From Takashimella koratensis (Eukaryota; Basidiomycota; Tremellomycetes; Trichosporonales; Tetragoniomycetaceae), in assembly GCA_003116875.1 (NCBI GenBank), contig BCKT01000016.1, positions 601,920 to 665,919 on the forward strand: DNA of 64,000 nucleotides, read 5' to 3'. The notes beneath the pieces are model-generated. The model saw only the letters and a program-made list of their open reading frames with translations, was not told where the DNA came from and made no database searches. Numbering within the stretch: position 1 is the stretch's first letter; each line of letters starts with the position of its first letter. The translations under genes were made by a program, and so were the position numbers. Below, in pieces: positions 11,347 through 21,787 of the stretch.

Positions 11347-11859
11347 GGCGGACGAGAGTGTGCGGAGTGAGAGGAGAGAACGAGACGCTCCAGCGTTATG
11401 GACTGAGGGCACCGGCTATATACGGATGGAAGAGAGACAGCCGGCAGCCCTTCGACACCCTCATTACCGCACCCATAGCACGCCGCATCCGATGAGAGGA
11501 AGGATCTGCGGTTGTTGCTCGTGACTACTTGCATAATCCAACATCGGTGGTACTCTCGGATGGTGCCACGTGAGCATATCCCGCGTCAGAAAGCAAACAC
11601 GTCGCGTGGCGGCTATGCGGCTAATGGCAACCAAGGTTGCAGCCCTCTCTGCCGGAACATCTTCGGAAGATGCGATGGGCTCGCGCCCTCTTTAAAGTGT
11701 CCGTATCTCTGCCTTCATCTCGCTCTAATTCTCTATGTATGTAGGCAATTGTTGTCCAAATCTTAAGCATTCACGTGCGTACTCCTTGCCTCATCGCGTA
11801 CAGTCTCATATCCTGGCCTGAAGCCGTCGTCACCTCCCACTAAACCTACTCACAATACC
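11347..11859. promoter_or_regulatory. Divergent promoter, transketolase and DUF4038 glycosidase
   Basis: A 513 bp divergent promoter. A TATATA at 11417-11422 is placed about 70 bp before the transketolase ATG on the minus strand. CACGTG boxes occur at 11567-11572 and 11772-11777. No coding region is supported. Sharing this promoter suggests the two enzymes are expressed together. Confidence 0.6.
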
Positions 11860-13609
11860 ATGACAACTCTGCAGCAACGTCTCCGTCGATTCTCGCTTCA
11901 GCCTACTGCAAGCGGTCGATACCTCCAGCGCGCCGTGTCGGGAGAACGATTCTTCCCCCAAGCGGATACTGCGTGGGAGCTCTTCCACCGTTTGACCAAG
12001 GAAGAGGCCATCGATTATCTAAGCATTAGGCAGAAACAAGGATTCAATGCGATCTTTGCTGTCCTCATCCCTGAACTAGAGTAGGTGCATATATGACTCC
12101 CCGACTGACCGTAGTGCTAAGCCTACTGGTTCAATCGTCACGGGACCCGATGGCCAGGTGAAAGTTGCACCATCACCATCACCGGCAGATGCAGGCTCGA
12201 CCATCTTCTGGCCCAATCGTTACGGACATGTTCCATTCACGAATGACGAGTGGGTGTTACGATTGGCGGCAGCTCACCTCAGCCTTCGAACTCCCAACGA
12301 GTCGTACTTTGAACACGTCGACTGGGTGATAGATCAAGCTGCTCAACGTGACCTCACTGTCTTCCTCGTTCCGACCTGGTCTCGCTACCTGAACGGCGGG
12401 TGGGCTGGCGGACCTGTTCTGTTCGACAAGGATTCGGCGTACAGCTTTGGCAAGTTTGTGGGCTTGCGCTACCCCTACCTTCCCAAACTGCTGGGGGGCG
12501 ACTCTAACCCGCAATGGACGGATGCGCCCGAGTTGTGGAAGAGATACGCGGCACAAGAGACCGCTGCGCCCGGAGCCCCTCCTCCAACCGTCATGGATCT
12601 GCCCAGAATCGAAATGTTCGACCTTATCAACGCTATGGCCTCGGGCTTCACCGAAACCGAGCTAGATTTGAAGCCCTTTTTGGCCTATCATCCAGCCGCG
12701 TTGTGGCTCCCATGGTCCAAACCAGCCTCTGCTTCATCGTTCTTTGGTGACCAAGACTGGCTCGTTCTCGATGGCGTTCAAAGTGGCCATACCGACTTCT
12801 TCAATCTCGGATTCCAGCCACCCCTCAAGTTTTGGAACGCTCGAGCGTCTCATCTTCCGATCGGTCAAATGTGGGCGAACACACGTATACGACCTGTGAT
12901 GGATCTTGAGAGTCATTGTGAGTCGCCCTTTCGACGTCGCTGACAGAAGACGAGGATACGTATAATGCTCTTGATTCACGAAGTCCATGGAAATGGAACG
13001 GGGATGACATTCGATCTGGCGCGTGGCAGTCAGTGAGTGCCTATGACCTCTCGCGCTGAATTCAGATCTTGTCTGGCGCATGCGGTATCGTCTACGGCGC
13101 CAACGCCGTCTGGCAAATGTACGATGCTGAGAGGGCAAAAAGTGAGCTCGCCTGAAGGGTCGATTCTTACCTTAGATGGTGCATATACCCCGGTATGCGG
13201 CCTCTCTGCCGACTCATCGTGGAAAGTCTCGCTTCAACTACCCGGTCCCTCCTATCTCCATATCCTGCGCAGCTTCTTTGAGTCGATCCCTCAGCTCGAC
13301 TCGTTGCAGCCTGCACAGGCGCTACTCAAGTCGACCAAAGCTCCCACCGACAAGCAGGACATGGATGGACGCATCGACATCATGTGCGATGCCGGAAAGA
13401 ATGATAAGCCAACAATTGCGATCGCACATTCTGGGATGGGTTTCGGCTTTGGTTTGGAATGGGGCAAGTGGGGAGCTCCCAGCAGCGCTCGATGGCTGGA
13501 CCCTAGAACAGGCAGCATCGTGGTGACGCCGGTTGTTGACTGCTTCGTACCCCCTTCTGAAGGCTCTGTCCAAGAAGACTGGGTATTGGTTCTCAATTGG
13601 GATTCGTAG
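11860..13609 (+). CDS. DUF4038 (apiosidase-like, GH140-related) glycosidase, no signal peptide
   Basis: Splicing four introns (32-34 nt each) gives an exact frame of 538 residues. The start of the domain reads SGRYLQRAVSGERFFPQADTAWELFHRL, followed by KQGFNAIFAVL, NRYGHVPF, HVDWVIDQAAQRDLTVFLVP and a late PVMDLESHYEDTY. This is the DUF4038/apiosidase fold; the bacterial founding member is the GH140 apiosidase acting on rhamnogalacturonan II. A late Glu in LESHYED and an aspartate near FDLINAMASG region are candidate catalytic residues, by analogy only. A C-terminal beta module (SWKVSLQLPG onwards) replaces the collagen-binding-like domain of relatives. No signal peptide is seen, so it would act on imported glycosides in the cytosol. 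The second intron uses an acceptor ending AGAAG, because the upstream CAG would create a stop. Confidence 0.72.
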
Positions 13610-13955
13610 GGATGAGGCGCTCGGATATTTCTGTATTCTCAACATCATGACAATTCCCAATTTCTTTCAGGACCCTCACACTTAGACCTGTCACTGCTTC
13701 GGCGGAGGTCGGATGCATTAGACAACACACTGGTACATGGTTTCCGTTGGAGCAAGCAGTACATTCAGGGAACACGGCCCATCCGGAGACCTAACTTCCG
13801 GCACGTGGCACGGGGGCTTCGGTCCGCTCTCGGATAGCCGTACCGACGCGCCAACGTATTAACCGGTACCACGATCTGGGAATGTCTCCCATAACGCACT
13901 TGTATATATGGGCAGGACCTCTCTTGCCACAAGCCCCTCAATTGACTCTCCTATC
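13610..13955. promoter_or_regulatory. Intergenic region with promoter of MFS gene
   Basis: There is no gene in these 346 bp. A CACGTG box lies at 13802-13807 and a TATATATG element at 13903-13910 ahead of the transporter. The upstream in-frame ATG at 13908 overlaps the TATA-like element. Confidence 0.6.
13901..13910 (+). promoter_or_regulatory. TATA box of MFS gene
   Basis: TGTATATATG lies about 50 bp before the ATG at 13956. Because the ATG at 13908 is inside this element, transcription should start after it, which favours 13956 as the true start. Confidence 0.55.
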
Positions 13956-16105
13956 ATGTCCACTCTTCCACAGGACGTGACTCCCGCACCCGTCGAGAAA
14001 GAACTCGCCGATTTGGAAAAAGGGGCGGCAGATCACATCGAGGATGTCGGCGAACAGCCTGCACCAGTCGAAAACTTTGATTACCACCTTGAGGCGTCCG
14101 ATCTCAAGCCACGAACCGGGTACAGACGTCTTTTGCGCAAAAATCCTAGCGTCGAATTCATCCGTCAGGTAGCTGAAGCGGATCAAACCGAACTGGATCC
14201 TACTGAAGTGAAAAAGGTATCTTTTAAGGATCACGATGAAGACTGATAGCCACAGGTGGAACGCAAACTCTACTGGCTCATCGTTCCTGCTCTGCTTGTA
14301 GATTTTACATTTTACTATGTGGACAAGACCACTCTTTCTTACGCAGCTGTGAGTTGAGAGACCGATTTTCTGGCTGACCACGACAGCTCTTTGGCATTAA
14401 AACAGACCTAAAATTAACCGGGACTGAGTACTCGAACCTTGGATCGATTTTTTATATGTGAGGTACTAGACACAGCCAAACTGACCTTTAGCGGATGGCT
14501 TGTGTGGGCTATTCCCGGCAATCTGCTCTTGGCCAAGTTCCCCCTCTCCAAGTATTTAGCTATCAACGTAAGACTTGCGTCGACGTCGCTAATCGGCAGA
14601 TCCTCTTATGGGGTGTCTTCCTTATGGCCCAAGCATCTTCGAAGACGTACGGTGACATGGTTGCCTTCCGATTCATCTCCGGGATGTTCGAGGCCGTCGC
14701 CGACCCTTGCTTTGGTGCGCTCTAAAGATGCTGAGCTTGACTAACTGTAGTATCAATCACCGGCATGTGGTTCACTCGCAAACAGCAGCCGACTGTCATT
14801 GGTATTTGGTACCTGGGTAACGGTATTGGCAACGCCATTGGCGGTTTGCTCGGATTCGGAATTGGTCAGATCAAGAGTAGCATGGCATCTTGGCGTTACG
14901 AATTCCTTATCATCGGGTAGGACGAGCATTCTTAGGGGAGGCTGACAACGTAGTGCTGCATGCTCACTGTGGGCATTTGTCATGGCCTACCTCGTCCCCG
15001 ACGCACCGGGAAACTCTCGCTGGTTCAGTCGTCGCGAATCAGTCGTGATTCTCAGTCGCAAACGGCACGACCACTACAGCGTAGACAAACGTCAGCTCCA
15101 TTGGGATCAGGTGTGGGACACGGGGAAAGATGTGAAGACGTATCTCTACTTTTTCCTAGGGTGAGTACCTATGATACGATAAGCGACTGATATCAGGTTC
15201 TTTGCCAATGTGCCAAACGGGGCGACCACCAACTGTGAGCATCTACTGTGACCACCTTTAGCTGACAAGCAGTCGGAACTCTGCTCATCCAGGGTTTTGG
15301 ATTCAACACCCTCAACACCACGTTGCTACAGATTCCTTACGGAGCTTTCATCTGCCTCATGATGTAAGTCCGTCAGTCAACAAAGCTGATTGAAGTCTTC
15401 TGTCCATCTATGCCAGTCACAGAATCGACCATCTCAATATACGAACCTATCTGATGGCTTTCGTGACGCTGTTGTAAGTCAACTCACAAGAGTCACACTG
15501 ACGCTTCAAGGACGGTCGCCGGGTTCGCGATGGTAGCTTGGGCGCCCGGCTCCGCTGCTCGTCTGATTGGCTACTGTGAGTTGTGAATACATCAAAGAGG
15601 TGCTCACACCTCAGATTTGACAGGATCCTCGAACGCCGTATTCGTCTTGGCTCTCTCTCTCGTGTCCGGAAATGTTGGTGGCACCACTAAGAAAATGTTA
15701 TCATCCGCTTCGATTTTTTTGGGAGTGGTGAGTCATGACCATGTTCACCGTTGATAGACAGGCTGTCGGCAACATTGTGGGACCATATGCCTTTGTCGCC
15801 AGCGAGGCGCCCTCGTACAAGACGGGGGTCATTGTGTGCATGGCATCTCGAGCCGCCGAAGTAAGTCATCTGAAAGAGCTGAATTGACTGTGACAGTTTG
15901 TCGTCATCCTCATTCTTCGTTTGGCTTTCGTCATACCGAACCGTCGACGTGATGCCAAATTTGCCAACGGGGATGTCAACTACGATCCCAGTATCAAGCT
16001 TTATGACGACATCACCGACAAGAAGAACATGCACTTCCGCTATGTTGGTGAGTACTGCTTCGTTTTGGGTCATGCTTGGTGTGGCTAACAAGGCTTTCAG
16101 CTTGA
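13956..16105 (+). CDS. MFS transporter, anion:cation symporter (Dal5-like) family
   Basis: A 12-TM major facilitator broken by about a dozen short introns. The N-terminal tail is long and acidic (MSTLPQDVTPAPVEKEL). Family stretches seen are VERKLYWLIVPALLVDF, YVDKTTLSYAA, GTEYSNLGSIFY, a GWLVWAIPGNLLLAKFP second helix, AFRFISGMFEAVADPCF and the loop SITGMWFTRKQQP. This order is typical of the ACS/Dal5 clade, whose members carry allantoate, nicotinate, organic acids and sugar acids at the plasma membrane. The last intron leaves only a two-nucleotide exon before TGA, giving FRYVA. It follows the DUF4038 gene in the same direction by 346 bp and may import its substrate. Substrate is unknown. 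Confidence 0.82.
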
Positions 16106-16676
16106 TTATTGATGATACGCCAGTTGTACACTCCAAGTGTTGCAAACGATTGTCTTTAAGAAGCCACATTGACGGAAGAAACGTGCAGGCGTTGGACGCG
16201 TGTGGTAGGGGTGGGGGTGGATATTGTTTGAAACAAGAAACGGCTAAAGGCAAGTGTAAATCAGTGAATAGGCCGTTACAATTTTCAAGTTTGAATATCA
16301 TGTTTGGATTGGAGTGGTGGGGGCGCCTTTACAGCCCTGCCAGATTCATCGGGGCCTGAGGGAGAAATCAGCTCAACGGAACCGATGTATGATTGTTACT
16401 TTCTCTAGGCATGTCAGGGACGGCCAACCTCATTGACCCGACGCGGTCCTGCAAGAAATGACAAGGTCGATGCAGTGCCGCCGATACTCGTAGCAGAAGG
16501 TACCAGAAGAAAAACCGCACGAAACGGTACAAGGTGATGAGGGAGGAGGAAGGGAGATGATCTGAAAAAGCGTAGGGAACACATTGAGACATAGATCCGA
16601 AAGGGCGTGTAGGGAGGTTTGGACTCTTGTTTGCGTCGAGCATAACTTTAGGATAACCCGAGCTGCCACCATCTGC

Positions 16677-16905
<229 letters not shown>

Positions 16906-16976
16906 CAACTTAGCAATAATTTTCATCTGGACTGTAGAACAGTTCAAGCAGACACAAACATTCAATCTTGCGTAGT

Positions 16977-16988
16977 AGTAGTGCTCTG
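16977..16988 (-). repeat. 12-bp repeat CAGAGCACTACT, minus-strand copy
   Basis: The plus strand reads AGTAGTGCTCTG, an exact reverse complement of the copies at 18405 and 18417. Confidence 0.7.
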
Positions 16989-17957
16989 ACAGAAAGCTCC
17001 GGTACATAATCGCCAAAATGCTCGAATGCCCTGCCCTGCCTCTCGCGACATTGTGGAATCCGTTGAATATTCAAGACCACCCAACTTTTCCAATTGTAAC
17101 AAGTAATATGATAGATCGCACCAGCTGTGCTTGCTCTCTCTTGTTGTGCACTTTGTATTAAGAGAGCCCCAAAGTCGGGGGTACCTATCAAAAAAATCAC
17201 TTCATAAAGGATACATGGCTCAAGTCGATCAAACGAGAAGACAAATGAGACGATGCGGAGCCTTTTACAAGACTACCAGTTGGGAGAGAAAGAACGTGAT
17301 TTGCACTTTTTCGTCGCAGGCTGTCAAGGTAGAGGGCAATGCATCAACGGAGAAGTGAAAAGAGACGACGCGGAAGCTATAAAAACTACCAGGTGGCAAA
17401 TAACACGAGATTTGGAGTGTTACTTTTTTTGGTGTCAGCAAATGAGTGAAAGATTGGCCGTGTATGAGTACATTTACACATCCAACGAGATGTCGAATAA
17501 CAGGGTATGAGAGATACAGAGAAGAGAGACGAAGAGAAAACGATTGGAGAGTGAAAAATAAGGGGTTGAAACCAAGGTCAAACCCGGAGGTGGAAGTGGC
17601 AGGTGGCAAAACACCACCTAGGATTCCGACACGAGACGCGACCTACTTTTGCTAGTCACCGACACTTTCGTCTGGCATGATGAAGACAAAGAAGAAGGGG
17701 AAACAACAAAAATAGTTGGATTGTCTCTGAGATTAGATTCAAAGATTTGAGGTCCTTTTTTGAGTTACGTCAACTAGCACCCTTGATATGCCTACAAACT
17801 CCTTTTTATGCCGCGATGGGATTGTTGACGATGTGGAGGGAAAAAGTGATGCATCACGGGAGAACAGAGATGAGACCACGCGGAATCAGGTGTTCGATAA
17901 CAGGTAGTCTGGAATCAGAGCGGCAGACAAGGGGCATTTCAAATGTGTATTGTGTCA

Positions 17958-17991
17958 CGGAGCACTAATCGGAGCACTACTCCAAACATGC
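17958..17991 (+). repeat. Dimeric 12-bp repeat (CGGAGCACTAAT/CGGAGCACTACT)
   Basis: Two 12-bp units lie head to tail at 17958-17969 and 17970-17981, followed by CCAAACATGC. The same 34-bp arrangement recurs at 18465-18498 with 27 of 34 positions identical by eye. Confidence 0.7.
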
Positions 17992-18404
17992 GATCAGCCA
18001 AGAAGTTGCGACTGCATATGATTGGGCTTGTATATAAGGTGTATAATAGCTCGTGTACTCGCGTTTTCGCATGTTGGCGTATTGTCTTTGTCTACAATTC
18101 CAATATTGCATACATTCCAAACACTATACCAATCCTGGACTCTTCCGGTCATGCATAAAGTCGTTGAATACTATTCTGAGGTAGAAGGCGATGTCTTATT
18201 ATCATCGATGGCAATAAAGAAAAGTGATAACACGGCAGCTATTTAAACCACCGAGTGAGACATGGTGGTAAATGATGTGCACAAGATTATGCACAGCTAC
18301 CGCGCAGATCTCCTTGTGTCCAGATTTAACTCGTTTCTTCTTTTGCATACCACAAAAGACGTGATTTTAACCAACATGTAGTAAGTGATTAGCATTTTTA
18401 TTGG

Positions 18405-18430
18405 CAGAGCACTACTCAGAGCACTACTCC
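18405..18430 (+). repeat. Exact tandem dimer of CAGAGCACTACT
   Basis: Two perfect copies lie at 18405-18416 and 18417-18428, followed by CC as in the other dimer. Confidence 0.75.
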
Positions 18431-18464
18431 ACCAGTGAGGGCGGTTTGAAGGAATTTTGAATCG

Positions 18465-18498
18465 CGGAGCACTACTTCGATGACTAATCCAAAAATGC
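18465..18498 (+). repeat. Diverged dimer of the 12-bp repeat
   Basis: CGGAGCACTACT is followed by the weaker TCGATGACTAAT and then CCAAAAATGC, parallel to the 17958 copy. A further single unit, CAGCACTAATCG, lies at 18718-18729. Confidence 0.65.
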
Positions 18499-19000
18499 AA
18501 TTCCAGATGGATCGTTCTGAGCTTTTTGAAACTTGGTCGAGCATGGCTCACTTCACTACTGATTAATTCATTCCATCCGTTGTTGCCACAACTCATGGAG
18601 AACGCATTGCAATCAGTAGTACTTCTGCCTTTTTTGCGTCTATTCATGTATCAACAACACTAAAAAAAACATTTTCTCAGTTGCCGCCTTGTCTTTTTCT
18701 GAAACAAAGCGATGCGTCAGCACTAATCGTTCAATTGGTGGTGGGGGTTTGAACTTCCTCCATGTCCATTTTTGTCGATGACGCCAGGAGAGAAATAGAC
18801 TTTTGGAACGCATTCTGCAAGAATAGTTTTGCTCTGTGCTTTTTCTGTCACCAACCTCGCACAAAATTTTTCTGTTGCCAACCAGGATGTAAAGGAAAGG
18901 ACCTTGTCACCGAGGTGTATGGTCCCTTAGTGCTTGTTCAAAGCGGCGAGCTCTTAGCGTTTTGCGCCACCTAAGGGTGCTTTGCCTGGGTCGGCGTTGG

Positions 19001-19024
19001 AGAAGTGCTCATAGTAGTGCTCTG
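19001..19024 (-). repeat. Dimer of the 12-bp repeat, minus strand
   Basis: The plus strand reads AGAAGTGCTCAT then AGTAGTGCTCTG. The second unit is the exact reverse complement of CAGAGCACTACT, and the first is a related unit at the same 12-bp period. Confidence 0.7.
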
Positions 19025-19694
19025 CCACTATCAGTGTTTGTCCAAATCGGCCTTCTTCCTCCCTTTATGTTGAGATTACAAATTGGCACATCTGGACAGC
19101 TTTGGCCGAAACGATGTGGGCTGAACAATATTCGCAATGCATGTGAAGTAGATTCTGACCTTAGCAATCCTCCGTTGTCCACCCACCTTTCCCTGACTGA
19201 TATTCTTTTTCAGGCCTTGCGTCGATACTTCGTTGTTCACTGACCGTTGAGAACAGTCGTCTACGCACTTTAGAAACGACTGATTAGAATGGGTGTTTTC
19301 GAATATCTATGCATCATCAATATGAATTACAGGGCTAGAAACAGCATGATCAACTGTCGAAAGCTGGAGTGAGAAGCATGCGATCATAGATTCCAGGAAA
19401 TGCTTGCAACTTGTTCATTATCCGCGTGCCCCGATTGATGGCACGTCGTATGTCTCGATTGTACCGACGCGACGTAAGCCCGAGCGAAGATTGTGCGGCC
19501 AAAAATATGCCGCAGAGTAGGTTCGCACGGCAAAAAAGACCCTGAATTCGCAGATTCATGCTTCTCTGCTCGGCTGTTTTCACTCAACCGAAGACTCTAC
19601 CGATCTGGGGTTTTACCAGACGATTATCCGATACGCCTCACATAAAGCTTCACCATCGATACTTTGTCTTATGCACCTTCCGCTCCCTAACTCT

Positions 19695-21756
19695 ATGTCA
19701 GACTCGGAGAAAGCTGTTGACAGCGACGTTGCTCAAGTGCAGCCTGGTGTCCTGTTGTATCAGCCAGATGAGAGTCCAACGGCGGAATCAGTGGAGTCGG
19801 GACATTGCGCGGTCGGCGAATCAACGACAAAGCTGTCGACCTTCAGAATGGCTGTTCTCGCATCCATGATGATGATGACATACTTTCTTGGAGTGAGTTC
19901 AATGTCTCGACTCTACTGAGCATTCATCGGAGCTGACGCGTCACAGGTCGTGTCGGGTCAAGCCGCGCTACTCAACATTCCTAAGATGGCCAGTGATCTT
20001 TCGATCTCAGAACTCAAAGCTCAATGGGTAGGGACTTTGTGGAGGTTCCGGTGGGACATGCTGATAAGTCGCGTAGGTGGTATCAGCATACAATCTGTCT
20101 TATGGATGGTGAGCTGCCTATTCATTCACTCCACGGCTCCCGCTAACGGCTCAGTGGCCTCTTGTTCCTCGGTCGACTGGCGGATGTATTTGGAGGAAAG
20201 ATTTCGTATCTGACTGGCCTGGCAGTCTTTTGCCTGTTCTCCATTTCGTCGGCAGTGATGAAGGTACGTGACTGTCCGGGACAAAGCTTTTAACACGAAG
20301 GCCCCGTTACCCTTATTTGTAATGCGTGCTTTATCTGCTCTCGGCGTTGCCCTGGCCGGACCTGCTGGTTACGGGATTATAGGCCAGAACATCACGCACG
20401 AGCCGGCAAGGACGATCACATTCGCTGCGTTTGGCCTTGGCGGTCCGATTGGATCAGCCACTGGCTCATTGCTTGGAGGCGCAGTGGCAGGTATCTCAGC
20501 GTAAGTCGATTAGCAATTGACGCGATACTGATCCGACAGGCCAGGGGGTTGGGCCTACTTATTCTACATTCTGGCAGGGCTTGGAGCCATACCCCTGACT
20601 ATTGGGGTGTTCGCCATTCCCCGTGATATCAGACGTTACCAGAAGGGCACTAAGCTGCAACTCGACTATCTAGGAGGTTTTCTCATCACCGCCTCGTTGT
20701 CTCTGTTCATGTTCAGTCTTACGCAATCTGGCATCGTGGAGAATGGCTGGACTGTTCCTTGTGAGTCTATTTTGGACCCGAGTTAACGCCAGACGTTCCT
20801 GCTTTACTGGTGACATCTCTGGTGCTACTCGTGTTGTTTTTGCTATACGAGCGCTATCTGGAGAATCACACGACACGGCCCCCTTGCCTGAAGTTTTCAC
20901 TATTCACAAGACACCGCGGGCGAATCACCGTGCTGTTGGCATGTGCCTGCTTCGTCGGCATGTCCGTACAAGGTTTCGTGTACGTGGCGACGATCTGGTA
21001 CCAATACCTGGAGCACACTACAGCATTGGAGAACGCAATTTTGCTTTTGCCATGTAACATCATGGGACTTGCGGCAGCAGTAGGTCGATTGTGAAGGAAC
21101 GTAGCGCTCATCATTGCAGGCGTCGACAATGTACTTGACTCCCCGATATCGGGCCTCGTATCTCATAGCTGTGGGAGCGGTAATGAGCGGGTAAGCTGCT
21201 CCTATCAGATACCGATCTGACGTTCCAGCGTGACTTCTCTTCTCTATGCTTCAATACCTTCATCTGTCAGCTACTGGGCAGGCCAATTCATTGCTCAATT
21301 GTTTCTGCCATGGGGAATAGACTTGTAAGTCGACTTGGTTCCTTTTCTCAGTTCTGACACAATACACAGAACAATCTGCGTTGGAAACGTTCTCATCGTC
21401 AACCTTGTCGATTCCGATGAACAATCAGTGGGCGGCGCCTTATTTCAAACGTCGGCATGTATCGGCATCGCAATGTCAACCTGTCTTTCTGGTCTACTCA
21501 TTGCCCAAGGAGAAGGGACCGATGCGACGCTCAACTCGGCTCTCCGTCACGCTTGCTGGATGAATTTTGCTTTTGCAATGATCGGTAAGTGATTGATTGT
21601 CCTTTTTAGTTTGCCTCGAAAGCACGATGTTGTTGACCTGCGCTAGTACCATTCATCGCCCTTGTGGGACTAAGAGGTATAGGACTTGCTAAAGACGCTC
21701 GGGAGACACTGCAGCCTGCCTTGCGAGGTCCTTCGAAAAGTCGTCAACTACTGTAG
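19695..21756 (+). CDS. MFS transporter, DHA2-type (14-TM drug/aminotriazole-resistance-like)
   Basis: Spliced exons read as a 14-helix antiporter of the DHA2 family. Seen: a hydrophilic N-tail, MAVLASMMMMTYFLG, QWVVSAYNLSYGCGLLFLGRLAD with the helix 2-3 motif, DVFGGKISYLTGLAVF, and later GFVYVATIWYQYLEHTTALENA. The stretch GPAGYGIIGQNI resembles the antiporter motif C region. The C-terminus ends KSRQLL. Members export toxic compounds or, in some fungi, transport borate or basic amino acids; the substrate here is unknown. The start at 19695 gives MSDSEKAV; an in-frame ATG at 19671 would add eight residues. Converges on the Zn2Cys6 gene downstream, with only 31 bp between stops. Confidence 0.82.
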
Positions 21757-21787
21757 AGAATACGTTTATTAGACACTCCCAAATTCA

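Noticed and set aside
18022..18246. TATATAAG near 18031 followed by a short open frame
   Set aside because: The frame has no domain or introns and lies in the AT-rich gene desert; a TATA-like string is expected by chance there.
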